Shown one piece after another: positions 9,076 through 17,065 of a DNA stretch of 64,000 nt. The position numbers and the translations under genes are program-made. The DNA is from RYN-230 sp963711705 (GTDB lineage: Bacteria; Actinomycetota; Actinomycetes; Streptosporangiales; Streptosporangiaceae). The stretch is from positions 310,001 to 374,000 of the forward strand of contig CAVQFM010000007.1 of assembly GCA_963711705.1 (NCBI GenBank), in the 5' to 3' direction. How positions within the stretch are numbered: the first letter of the stretch is position 1; every line of letters starts with the position of its first letter. The notes beneath the pieces are model-generated. The model did no database searches and was not told the DNA's origin. It was given only the letters and a program-made list of their open reading frames with translations.

Positions 9076-12000
9076 TCAGCCGCCTGGCGGCCGCTCCATG
9101 GCGTCGCCGCTGCCGCTGACCACCGGGAGGCCGGCCAGGCCCAGCGCGGCATCCGCCAGGCTGCCCGGCGCGGCGACCAGGGTCAGTTCCTGGTGGTAAT
9201 CGTTAAGCTGCTCTTTCACCTGATAGAGGGCGCGGACACCGGCGCTGGCCAGCTGAGTCACCGCGCTGAGGTCGACGGTGAGCGGCAGCGTGCCGCCCCG
9301 GCTGGCGGCCAGCAGCTGCCCGGCGAGCCGGCCGGCGGTGCTGCTGTTGACGGGCCCGCGCACCGTGGCCCGGGCCGCCGGGCCGTCCAGGCCGGCCGCC
9401 ACGCTGAACGGCGGGTCGGCTCCGTACGCCGCGGCCTGGGCGGCCGGCTCGGCGGCCAGCACGGCGGGGCGGCGCAGCCGGTGCCGCAGCGTCACCACCG
9501 TGCCCTGGGCGCCGCGGGCCTCGGCCACGCTCTGCGGGGGATGCTGCACCTGCAGCTGGTCAACCAGGTGAGCGGCCACCATCAGGCCCTGGCCGCGCCA
9601 TGGGAGGTCCGGATCGGGCACCTGCCAGGTGCCGTGGTCGGCAACGCGGCATTCCAGCTGCCCGTCCGCGCCGAGCCGGGCATGGAACTCGACCGGGCCG
9701 GGCGGCCCGGCCGAGTACGCGTGCTCGACGGCGTTGGTGACGATCTCGGTCGTGGCCAGCAGCAGCGCGTCCTGGTCCAGCAGCAGCGGGTCGAGCTGGC
9801 TGAGCCACTCGCTGAACGCGCGCCGGGCGGCCCGGACGGTCCCCACCTCGCCCGGCAGTTCGAGGTCCAGTTCCGGGCCTGCGGCGTGCCGCTCGGCGGC
9901 CAGCGTGGTGACGTCGTCGGCATAACCGCTGCGGGTAAGCAGCGCCATGGTCAGCTGGCTGACCCGGTCGGCGCTGGTCAGCGCCGGGTCGGCGGGCAGC
10001 GTCTGCCCGGCCGCGGCGTCCGCCGCCACCTTGGCCAGCTCCGCCATGCCCTCCAGCGGGGTGCTGCCCGGCCGGGCGATCAGCCCGTCGGTGTACAGCA
10101 GCACCAGCTCACCCGGGTGCAGCTGGGCGCTGGCCAGCAGTGGCCGGGCGCCCGGGCCGGCGCTGGTGCCGAGCGGGCCGGCGCCGGTGCTGGCCAGGAA
10201 CCGGGGGGCGGCCGTCGGGCTGACGATCAGCGGCGGCGGGTGCCCGCAGGTGGCGTACTGCAGCCGGCCGTCGCCGGGGTGCAGCACGGCCAGGGCCAGC
10301 GTGGCCGCGCTCAGTGCCGGGATACGCGCCGCGAACGCGTCGGCCCGGGCCAGCACGGTGGTCAGCTCGGGCTCCGCGGTGAGCAACTCGTTAAGCGCCG
10401 CGCGCAGCTGGCCCATGGCCGCCGCCGCGGCCACCCCGTGCCCCACCATGTCACCGACGGCCAGCGCCACCCGGCCGCCGGGCAGCGGCACCGCGTCGAA
10501 CCAATCACCGCCAGCGGCCTGATCCTGGCCCGCCATCAGGTAGCGCGCGGCGATCCGGGCCTGGGGCAGCACCGGCAGCACCGCGGGCAGCAGCGCGTGC
10601 TGCATCTCCACCAGGACGTCCCGGCCGGCGGCCGGGCGGCGCGCGGGGCCGGCGCCGGGTTCCCCCGGCGGCGGGCTGAGGCCGGCCGGGGCGGTGTCCA
10701 GCGACTGCTGGACGTGGCGGTACACCGGGATGACCTGGTCCAGGCCGGCCAGCTGGAGGATGCGCGCAACCGGCGAGTCCCCGACGGCCAGCCGCAGCTC
10801 CGTGCCATTGGCCGCGGCCTGCTCGTAGCCGCGGGCGATGGCCTGCACCCCGGCCGAGTCGCAGAATGCGGTGCCGGACAGGTCACCGGTGATCACCTCG
10901 GCGCCCTGGCCGGCCGCCTCGGACAGCAGCGCGAGCACGTCAGCCGAGTTGACCGTGTCGATCTCGGTGGGCAGCGTCACCACCACGTGCCGCCCGGACC
11001 AGGCCACTGGCGGCCTCCCCTGGTTCATGCCGCTACCGTGACCGCGGTCGGGCGAACAGGCCGGCGGGCGGGCGCGGAGGATGAGCAGCGCGACGTCGTC
11101 GCGGTGCGGAATGTAGTCCGTCATCGCCGCCATGGCCAGCGCGCAGGCCAGCTCGGGCTCGTCGGCGGAGACTGCGCCGGCCAGCCGGCTGATGCCCTCG
11201 TCGATGGGCCGGTCGCGCCGCTCGACCAGACCGTCGGTGTACAGGCAGACCACCGTTCCGGGCGGCAGATCCACGGCGGTGACCCGGCGGCGCCTGGGGC
11301 CGGTCAGGCCGATGAGCAGGTCCGCGGCGACTTCGGCCGGCTCGGTGGGCCGGCCGGGCCGGGCGATCAGTGGCGGGAGGTGCCCGGCGCAGGACATCCG
11401 CACCCGGTCCAGGGTGGGGCTGAACATCGCGCACAGCACGGTCGCCATCGCGCCGGGCTCGAAGTGCTGGATCTTGCGGTTCAGCCGCTCCAGCACGTCG
11501 CTGGGGTCGTCGGAGTCCAGCGCGTACGACCGCAGCGCACTGCGCATCCGGCCCATGATCACGGCGGCGGGAAGACCGGAGCCGACCACATCGCCGATCA
11601 CGGCGCAGACACTGCCCGAGGGCAGCGTGAACACGTCGTACCAGTCGCCGCCGAGGTGCCCGCTGCCAGGAACGTAGCGGGCGGCCATCTCCAGGCCGGG
11701 CACGGCGGGCAGCGCGGCCGGCAGCAGGCTGCGCTGCAGTGCCGCCGCGGCCGCCCGGTCCACCTGGGCGGTGATCGCCTGGACGGCGAGCGCGGCCCGG
11801 TCGGCGGCCAGCTGGAGCAGGTCCCCATCGTCCCGGGTGAAGACGCGGTCCCCGAGCGTGCCGACGTGCAGCACGCCGATCACCCGGCCGCCGACCCGCA
11901 GCGGCGCGCCCATCAGCGAGCGGATGCCCTTGTCCAGCAGGATGGGGTTCACTACTTTCGTGTGGTCCACCTCGTCCAGGATCACCAGCTGGCCCAGCGC

Positions 12001-12270
12001 GGCGATCCGGCCCGCGAAGCCCTTGCCGATCGGAATCCGGACCCCTTGCGTTACCTCTTCTTCCAGTCCGCTCGCGGCCGTGGCCACCAGCTGGCGGGAC
12101 GGCGGGTCAAGCAGGAGCACGGCGGCGGTGTCCGCCTGCAGTGTCTGCCTGACCCGGTCGACCAGCACGTCCAGCAGGGCTTGCGGATCCAGCGCCGACA
12201 GCGCCGCGTCGGTGATCGACTGGATATCCCGGAGCTGGTCGCCGTCGGGGCGCGGCTCGTCCACACGCAA
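9076..12270 (-). CDS. GAF-SpoIIE-STAS-SpoIIE-HATPase-STAS signalling protein
   Basis: A 1064-residue soluble protein packing a whole partner-switching circuit into one chain. A GAF sensor (about 15-165) is followed by a first PP2C/SpoIIE phosphatase (about 190-400, with GGDWYDVF, GDVVGSG and a terminal DDVALL). Next come STAS1 (about 430-515, CDSAGVQAI), a second SpoIIE phosphatase (about 560-790, GGDWFDAV, GDMVGHG, ADDVTTL), a GHKL/HATPase kinase of anti-sigma type (about 800-920, TEIVTNAVEHAY, then GQGLMVAAHLV) and a C-terminal STAS2 (about 960-1060, LASAGVRAL). Both phosphatases keep their metal-binding aspartates. The start is TTG at 12270 or GTG at 12264; an AGAAAGG stretch lies upstream. 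The order is inferred from motifs. Confidence 0.88.
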   Translation of the reverse strand: MRVDEPRPDGDQLRDIQSITDAALSALDPQALLDVLVDRVRQTLQADTAAVLLLDPPSRQLVATAASGLEEEVTQGVRIPIGKGFAGRIAALGQLVILDEVDHTKVVNPILLDKGIRSLMGAPLRVGGRVIGVLHVGTLGDRVFTRDDGDLLQLAADRAALAVQAITAQVDRAAAAALQRSLLPAALPAVPGLEMAARYVPGSGHLGGDWYDVFTLPSGSVCAVIGDVVGSGLPAAVIMGRMRSALRSYALDSDDPSDVLERLNRKIQHFEPGAMATVLCAMFSPTLDRVRMSCAGHLPPLIARPGRPTEPAEVAADLLIGLTGPRRRRVTAVDLPPGTVVCLYTDGLVERRDRPIDEGISRLAGAVSADEPELACALAMAAMTDYIPHRDDVALLILRARPPACSPDRGHGSGMNQGRPPVAWSGRHVVVTLPTEIDTVNSADVLALLSEAAGQGAEVITGDLSGTAFCDSAGVQAIARGYEQAAANGTELRLAVGDSPVARILQLAGLDQVIPVYRHVQQSLDTAPAGLSPPPGEPGAGPARRPAAGRDVLVEMQHALLPAVLPVLPQARIAARYLMAGQDQAAGGDWFDAVPLPGGRVALAVGDMVGHGVAAAAAMGQLRAALNELLTAEPELTTVLARADAFAARIPALSAATLALAVLHPGDGRLQYATCGHPPPLIVSPTAAPRFLASTGAGPLGTSAGPGARPLLASAQLHPGELVLLYTDGLIARPGSTPLEGMAELAKVAADAAAGQTLPADPALTSADRVSQLTMALLTRSGYADDVTTLAAERHAAGPELDLELPGEVGTVRAARRAFSEWLSQLDPLLLDQDALLLATTEIVTNAVEHAYSAGPPGPVEFHARLGADGQLECRVADHGTWQVPDPDLPWRGQGLMVAAHLVDQLQVQHPPQSVAEARGAQGTVVTLRHRLRRPAVLAAEPAAQAAAYGADPPFSVAAGLDGPAARATVRGPVNSSTAGRLAGQLLAASRGGTLPLTVDLSAVTQLASAGVRALYQVKEQLNDYHQELTLVAAPGSLADAALGLAGLPVVSGSGDAMERPPGG

Positions 12271-12433
12271 CCGGCCACACCGCCTTTCTGCAGCAGGGCG
12301 CGAGCCGGGTCCGGCTGCCGCCCGGGAGCAACCTGATCCTAGCTTCCCGCGGCGAGCTTGATCATTTACCTGCCGCGTGGTGTCATCTTCCCGGCGGCTG
12401 GAGGATTAACCGGCCAGGCCGGGAAGGGGACTG

Positions 12434-13666
12434 GTGGCGGGCGTCAGGGATGCCGAGGTCACGATCGTCGGCGGCGGGGCGGTCGGCTGCGCGGTCGCCT
12501 ACGTGCTGGCCCGGGCCGGGTACCGGGACATCCAGGTGGTCGAGCGGGGTGAGCTGGCCAGCGCCACCACCGGCCAGGCGGCCGGGCTGGTCGGGCAGGT
12601 GCGGGCCAGCGCGGACCGGTGCCGGCTGGCGATGGCCTCGGTCGCCGCGTACTCCCGGATCGAGCAGGACACCGGTGTCACCGCGGACTGGCGGCAGACC
12701 GGCAGCCTGCGGATAGCCATGACCGACGAGCGGGTGGCCGAGTTCCGGGCGCTGGCCGCGGTGGCCGGGTCGGCCGGCCTGGAGGTCAGCTTCGTCAGCC
12801 CGGCCACGCTGGCCGGCCTGTGCCCGGTGCTGGCCACCGGGCCGGCCAGAGCGGCGCTGTGGTGCCCGACCGACGGCTACCTGCAGCCCAACAGCCTGGT
12901 CATGGCGTACGTCGCGGGCGCCCGTTCGCGGGGGGTCAGCTTCGCCACCCAGACCACCGTCACCGGCATCCGGCTGGCGGGCGGCGCGGTGACCGGGCTG
13001 CGCACCGACCGGGGCGACGTGGCGACCAGCATGGTGATCAACGCGGCCGGCCCGTGGGCGGCCGCGCTGGCCGCGCTGGCCGGGGTGGACGTGCCGATCG
13101 TGCCGGTCCGCCACGAGTACTTCGTGACCGGCCCGGTGCCGGGCTGGCACGCCAGCCTGCCGGTGCTGCGCATCCCGGACATCCGCATCTACGCCCGGGC
13201 CGAGGGGCCGGGGATCTTGTGCGGCGGCTGGGAGGCGGCCAGCCTGAGCCTCGACCCGCGCCAGGTGGCCGTCGGCCAGCCGCTGGCCGTCACTCCCGAC
13301 TGGCCGGTGCTGGCCGGGTTCGCCGAGGACTTCGCCGCGTTCGTGCCGGCTGTCACCGACGCCGCGGTGCGCACCGTGTTCCGCGGGTTCCCGGCGTTCT
13401 CGCCGGACGGGCGGTTCGTGATCGGCCCGGTGCCGGGCATCCGCGGTTTCGTGATGGCCGCGGCCTGCAACGCGCACGGCGTCTCCGGGTCGGCGGGCCT
13501 GGCCGAGCATGTGCTGGAGAGCCTGCAGCCCGACCCGTCGCCCTATGTCCGGTCGCTCAGCCCGGCCCGGTTCGCCCCCGGGACCTGGGACTGGGCGTCC
13601 GGGCGGGCTCAGGCCGAGCGGGTATACCAGGACTACTACAGCCTGCCGGCGACGGCGGCGGGATGA
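12434..13666 (+). CDS. FAD-dependent oxidoreductase, DAO family
   Basis: A 410-residue flavoenzyme of the D-amino-acid-oxidase/sarcosine-dehydrogenase family. The N-terminal dinucleotide fold VTIVGGGAVGCAVAY is followed by TTGQAAGLVGQVR, which matches the sarcosine/dimethylglycine dehydrogenase type more than glycine oxidase. The C-terminal AACNAHGVSGSAGLAEH closes the FAD site. It probably oxidises a secondary amine or amino acid; no partner folate domain is attached and no glycine-cleavage genes are nearby. The start is GTG at 12434, with GGGAAGGGGA in front. Confidence 0.82.
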   Translation: MAGVRDAEVTIVGGGAVGCAVAYVLARAGYRDIQVVERGELASATTGQAAGLVGQVRASADRCRLAMASVAAYSRIEQDTGVTADWRQTGSLRIAMTDERVAEFRALAAVAGSAGLEVSFVSPATLAGLCPVLATGPARAALWCPTDGYLQPNSLVMAYVAGARSRGVSFATQTTVTGIRLAGGAVTGLRTDRGDVATSMVINAAGPWAAALAALAGVDVPIVPVRHEYFVTGPVPGWHASLPVLRIPDIRIYARAEGPGILCGGWEAASLSLDPRQVAVGQPLAVTPDWPVLAGFAEDFAAFVPAVTDAAVRTVFRGFPAFSPDGRFVIGPVPGIRGFVMAAACNAHGVSGSAGLAEHVLESLQPDPSPYVRSLSPARFAPGTWDWASGRAQAERVYQDYYSLPATAAG

Positions 13667-13817
13667 GCGGGCGGTACGTAATGCCCAGGCCGGGCCGGCC
13701 TCACCCCACAGTTCCTGCAGATCGGTCTCACCCAGGAGGCCGCCCCGCTGGTCGTGGAACCCCAGCGGGGCAGCGGCGCCGCGGCGTCGTCAGCTGATCC
13801 GGGCTGGCCGGCCCGGC

Positions 13818-14144
13818 TCAGCCCACCCTGGTGGGCGTGGCTGCGGGTGCGGCCGCCGCGGTGGCCGGCTGATGGCGGGCCAGGCGGGCCCGGTAGACAA
13901 GCACCGCCAGTACCGCCGCGGCCAGCGCGGCGCCGAGCGCGATCAGCGCGATCTGCCAGCCGGGCATGCCGCCCTGGACGATGGTGTGGGTCTGCACCAC
14001 GACTGGCGGGCTGACCCTGGTCCCGCCGGGCGGCGGCACGCGGACGGCGAACGCAGCGGGCGCGGTAAGTACGGCGGCCAGCACGGCGGTGGCCAGCCCG
14101 GCCACGACGCCCGCCAGCCGGCGGATGCTCTGGATTCGGCTCAT
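13818..14144 (-). CDS. Small membrane protein of unknown function
   Basis: A 108-residue protein. A hydrophobic N-terminal segment (about 10-32), with AAFAV as a possible signal-peptidase site, leads to a short extracytoplasmic stretch rich in Pro, Val and Thr, a second hydrophobic helix (about 64-84, ending VLVYRARLARH) and an Ala/Pro-rich tail. This layout suits a small surface or anchor protein. I recognise no family. The ATG at 14144 has GGGGGG in front. It is divergent from the LuxR regulator at 14293, with which it shares the promoter region holding the 14218-14237 palindrome. Confidence 0.65.
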   Translation of the reverse strand: MSRIQSIRRLAGVVAGLATAVLAAVLTAPAAFAVRVPPPGGTRVSPPVVVQTHTIVQGGMPGWQIALIALGAALAAAVLAVLVYRARLARHQPATAAAAPAATPTRVG

Positions 14145-14186
14145 GACGATCCCCCCTGAGATCAGCGATAGTTGGTCGATCCAGTG

Positions 14187-14237
14187 GCCAGGATGAGCCG
14201 CCCGGCTGGTCCGCCGCCATACGACGTTCTGCGTATG
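14187..14237. promoter_or_regulatory. Shared divergent-promoter operator, site 1
   Basis: The core at 14218-14237 is an inverted repeat, CATACG-N8-CGTATG. The 21 bases 14217-14237 are identical to 40548-40568. Upstream lie GCCAGGATGA (14187-14196) and GTCCGCCGC (14209-14217), both also present upstream of the other copy. The site lies between a leftward membrane-protein gene and the rightward LuxR gene that starts 56 bases after the palindrome. It looks like the operator of a dimeric regulator; the LuxR protein encoded here is the obvious candidate (inference). Confidence 0.7.
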
Positions 14238-14292
14238 TCCAGGTCACGCTGGCAGGGTTACCGTGGGTCTATCACCGGAGGAGGGGATCGCG

Positions 14293-15084
14293 ATGACCAT
14301 CTCGGTGACGCCGAGCGAGCGGGACCTGCGGGCCATGCTGGACATCGTCAACGCAGACGCCGCCGATCCCCCACCCGACGGGCTGCCGCTGCCGGTGCTG
14401 GACGCGCTGAGCCAGCTCGTCCGGGCCGACCTGCTCTCCTTTTTCGGCCTGGACAGCAGCAACCAGACGGACTGGTTCATGCAGGACTTCCCGTCCGAGG
14501 GGCCCGCCGATGACGACGACGTGTTCTGGGCGCACTACTGGGACTGCCTGCCCTGCAGCTACCCCGACCGCAGCGGCGACCTGCGCAGCATCACGACGAT
14601 CTCGGACTTCTACTCGGCCCGGCAGTGGCACGCGACCGGCATGTACCACGACTTTAACCAGCCCTCCGGGTTCGACCATGAGCTGATGCTGTGCCTGCCC
14701 GCCGGGCCGGGCCGGACGCTGCGGCTGATCTTCTTCCGCGGCCCCGGGCCGGACTTCACCGAGCGGGACCGCGCGCTGCTCGCCCTGCTCCGGCCGCACC
14801 TGCACCAGGCCTATCTGGAGGCGGAACGCCGCCGCGGTGGCCTGCCCGAGCTCACCCGCAGGCACTGGGAACTGCTCCGGCTGGTCGCCGCCGGGCACAC
14901 CAACGCGCAGATCAGCCGCAGGCTGGGGGTATCGGAGGGAACGGTGCGCAAGCACCTGGAAAACATCTACACCCGGCTGCAGGTCTCCAGCCGGACGGCC
15001 GCGGTGACCCGGGCGTTCCCCGATCAGCAGCACCGTGCGGTAGCGCTGGGCGAGCCGCCACTGGCGGCGGTGCGTGCCTCCTGA
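14293..15084 (+). CDS. LuxR-family transcriptional regulator
   Basis: A 263-residue protein. An N-terminal sensing region of about 190 residues, without receiver or recognisable GAF motifs, is rich in aromatics (DVFWAHYWDCLPCSY). It is followed by a C-terminal LuxR/GerE helix-turn-helix (about 193-250: LTRRHWELLRLVAAGHTNAQ, RRLGVSEGTVRKHLENIYTR). No receiver-type phosphorylation site is present, so it probably answers to a ligand or a protein. The ATG at 14293 follows GGAGGAGGGG. The strong palindrome directly upstream suggests autoregulation and a second target at 40.5 kb. Confidence 0.85.
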   Translation: MTISVTPSERDLRAMLDIVNADAADPPPDGLPLPVLDALSQLVRADLLSFFGLDSSNQTDWFMQDFPSEGPADDDDVFWAHYWDCLPCSYPDRSGDLRSITTISDFYSARQWHATGMYHDFNQPSGFDHELMLCLPAGPGRTLRLIFFRGPGPDFTERDRALLALLRPHLHQAYLEAERRRGGLPELTRRHWELLRLVAAGHTNAQISRRLGVSEGTVRKHLENIYTRLQVSSRTAAVTRAFPDQQHRAVALGEPPLAAVRAS

Positions 15085-15137
15085 CCTGACCGGCCTGGTC
15101 TACGTGACGCTCACGGTGACCGATCCGGGCTGAGTGA

Positions 15138-15175
15138 TGATGCGGGCCGCCGCGCCCCCGCCGCGGCCCGCATCA
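15138..15175. terminator. Bidirectional hairpin between convergent genes
   Basis: A 13-base perfect GC-rich stem (15138-15150 with 15163-15175; arm TGATGCGGGCCGC) and a 12-base loop, between the rightward LuxR gene ending at 15084 and the leftward gene ending at 15189. Typical of a factor-independent terminator in high-GC genomes, without a clear U tract. Confidence 0.65.
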
Positions 15176-15188
15176 GCGATCGGCCTGG

Positions 15189-15935
15189 CTACTTGCTGTA
15201 GACCAGGTAACGGTTGGGCAGTTCGTGGCGCCAGCCCGGCTGGGACGGCGGGACGAACAGCTCGCCCGGGTCCGCGTCCACGTCGAAGAAGTTCGTCGCG
15301 AACGCGGCGTACGGCTGGGCTGGGTCGACGATGTCGAGCGTCACGTTGGCCTCGTACACCGCGGCGTCCGGCCCGGGGTTCGGCGTCGGCACCTGGTAGA
15401 TGACGAAATCGATCGATGGTGCGACGGCCGGGTAGATGGCCGTCCTGATCTGCTTGGTGTGGTTCAGCGTGGTCAGGTCGAGCAGGTCCAGCGTGGCCCG
15501 CCAGCGGCGCCCGCCGAGCTGCACGGTCGGTGGCACGGCGAACCCGGCCGGGATGCTGGCCACCGGGTTGACGAACAGGAACGCGACGATGTAGGCGCGT
15601 TCCCCCGCCGCGATGACCTTGCCCGGCTGGTACGGCGGCAGGCCGGTGATCTGGATGGGTGAGGTCGCGGCCACGTCAAAGGCGACGTACCGGCCCAGCG
15701 TCGTGGGCTCCCCGATCCGGGGCTGAAGCTCATCGGCCGAGCCGTTGCCGTTGGCCGAGCCGTTCGGGCTGGCCGAGTGCTGCCCCATCTGCGCGAGGCG
15801 GTCCAGCGTCGGCTTGGTCAGCCGGTCCGCGTAGTCCCGGGCCCACTGGACGATCTCCTCCGGGACCTCCTCGTCGGTGGCGGCCGACACCGCATCGGTC
15901 TGCGGCGTCTGTGGTGATTCGGTGACAGTCGTCAT
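15189..15935 (-). CDS. Unknown protein with low-complexity N-terminal half
   Basis: A 248-residue protein I do not recognise. The first about 85 residues are acidic and polar (QTDAVSAATDEEVPEE), with a Ser/Asn/Gly-rich linker (SPNGSANGNGSADE). The remaining about 160 residues look like a compact beta-rich domain with repeated Pro-rich turns (ITGLPPYQPGKVI, IYQVPTPNPGPDA) and NFFDVDADPGELF near the end. There is no signal peptide or membrane helix. The ATG at 15935 is preferred because GGGAG lies 9-10 bases upstream; 19 further codons could be added. It converges on the LuxR gene and stands alone. Confidence 0.7.
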   Translation of the reverse strand: MTTVTESPQTPQTDAVSAATDEEVPEEIVQWARDYADRLTKPTLDRLAQMGQHSASPNGSANGNGSADELQPRIGEPTTLGRYVAFDVAATSPIQITGLPPYQPGKVIAAGERAYIVAFLFVNPVASIPAGFAVPPTVQLGGRRWRATLDLLDLTTLNHTKQIRTAIYPAVAPSIDFVIYQVPTPNPGPDAAVYEANVTLDIVDPAQPYAAFATNFFDVDADPGELFVPPSQPGWRHELPNRYLVYSK

Positions 15936-16066
15936 GTCAGGTTTCTCCCTGTCGGGTCGGCTGCGGCTTCGTGCGGCCGCATCTGCTGTCACCCGGACGG
16001 AGCGCGTGCTATTGGCTCAGATACGCCAGATGCCGTTTTCGTTACGCTGCGCGCTCCTGGCGACGG

Positions 16067-17035
16067 CTAGAACTGCTGGCCGCCGACGTCGGCCTGGCCG
16101 CTGGCCACCAGCCAGGCCAGCGCCTCGCGCAGCGCCTGCAGCGCGGTGTACCGCGGCTGATAGCCGAGCACGTCCCGGGACCGGGCGATGCTCGCGGTGA
16201 TGCTGCGGAAGGTGTGCTCGCGGGTGGCCTGGGCGTGCCCGGGATCGGTCTGGCGGTCGAACTCGGCCCAGTCGACGAACTCCAGCACCGGCTCACGGCC
16301 GAACCACTGGGCGACCCCGGTGGCCAGCCCGCGCAGCGTCATGGCCTGCTCGGCGACCACATGGAAACTGTCCCCGATCGCCGCCGGGCGGTGCAGCGCC
16401 CGCTCGAACGCCTGGGCCACGTCATCGGCGTGCACGTGATGCAGGACGCCCAGGCCGTGATCGGGCAGGGCGAGCGGCTTACCGGTGGCCAGGCAGGTCC
16501 AGACGGCCGGGTCCAGGTTGCCGGCCGGGGTGATGACCGGCCAGCCCGGGCCGCTGATGTGCCCCGGGTGCAGCACGATGGAGGGCACCCCGCCGGCCCG
16601 GGTCTCGCGGTGCAGCAGCGTCTCGATCTCGGCCTTGCCCGTACCGTAATCGCCGTACGCGGTCCGGGGCTCATCCTCGGTGACCGGCACCCGCAGGGCC
16701 GGGCCGTGCACCCAGATCGTCCCGCAGTGCACGAGCAGCGGCCGGGCCGGGCGCAGCGCGTCGACCAGCTGCTGGGCCGAGGCCGCGGTGAAGCAGACGA
16801 GGTCGATCACCACGTCCGGGCGCAGCGCCGCGACCTGGTCACCAAAGATGCCCGCGGCGTCCTGTTCGTCGCGGTCGACGGCGATCCGGGTGACCGAGTC
16901 CCATTCCACGGCCGGATGGTAGGGGCCGCGCAACCCCCGGCTCATCGTGGTCACCTCGTGCCCGGCCCGCACCAGCCGGGGCACCAGGTAGCTGCCGATA
17001 TGCCCAGTAGCGCCGATGACGACGACGCGGCTCAT
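16067..17035 (-). CDS. NAD-dependent epimerase/dehydratase-family protein
   Basis: A 322-residue extended short-chain dehydrogenase. The N-terminal VVVIGATGHIGSYLVPRLV is the NAD(P)-binding GxxGxxG. The usual YxxxK appears as YGTGK in TAYGDYGTGKAEIETLL, and HPGHISGPGW follows where substrate loops lie. It belongs to the atypical epimerase-like group that acts on sugar nucleotides or other small polar substrates; the substrate is not identifiable. The ATG at 17035 has GAGGAG seven bases upstream. It follows the amidohydrolase gene on the same strand at a spacing of about 30 bases, so the two may form an operon. Confidence 0.78.
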   Translation of the reverse strand: MSRVVVIGATGHIGSYLVPRLVRAGHEVTTMSRGLRGPYHPAVEWDSVTRIAVDRDEQDAAGIFGDQVAALRPDVVIDLVCFTAASAQQLVDALRPARPLLVHCGTIWVHGPALRVPVTEDEPRTAYGDYGTGKAEIETLLHRETRAGGVPSIVLHPGHISGPGWPVITPAGNLDPAVWTCLATGKPLALPDHGLGVLHHVHADDVAQAFERALHRPAAIGDSFHVVAEQAMTLRGLATGVAQWFGREPVLEFVDWAEFDRQTDPGHAQATREHTFRSITASIARSRDVLGYQPRYTALQALREALAWLVASGQADVGGQQF

Positions 17036-17065
17036 TCGCGGACTCCTCTGGCCGGCGGGGGCAGG

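Noticed and set aside
9193..12336. A 1047-codon open frame on the plus strand opposite the giant signalling protein
   Set aside because: It is antisense to a protein with clear domains and conserved motifs, its residues are the Gly/Arg/His/Gln-rich mix typical of GC-rich shadow frames, and no ribosome site fits.
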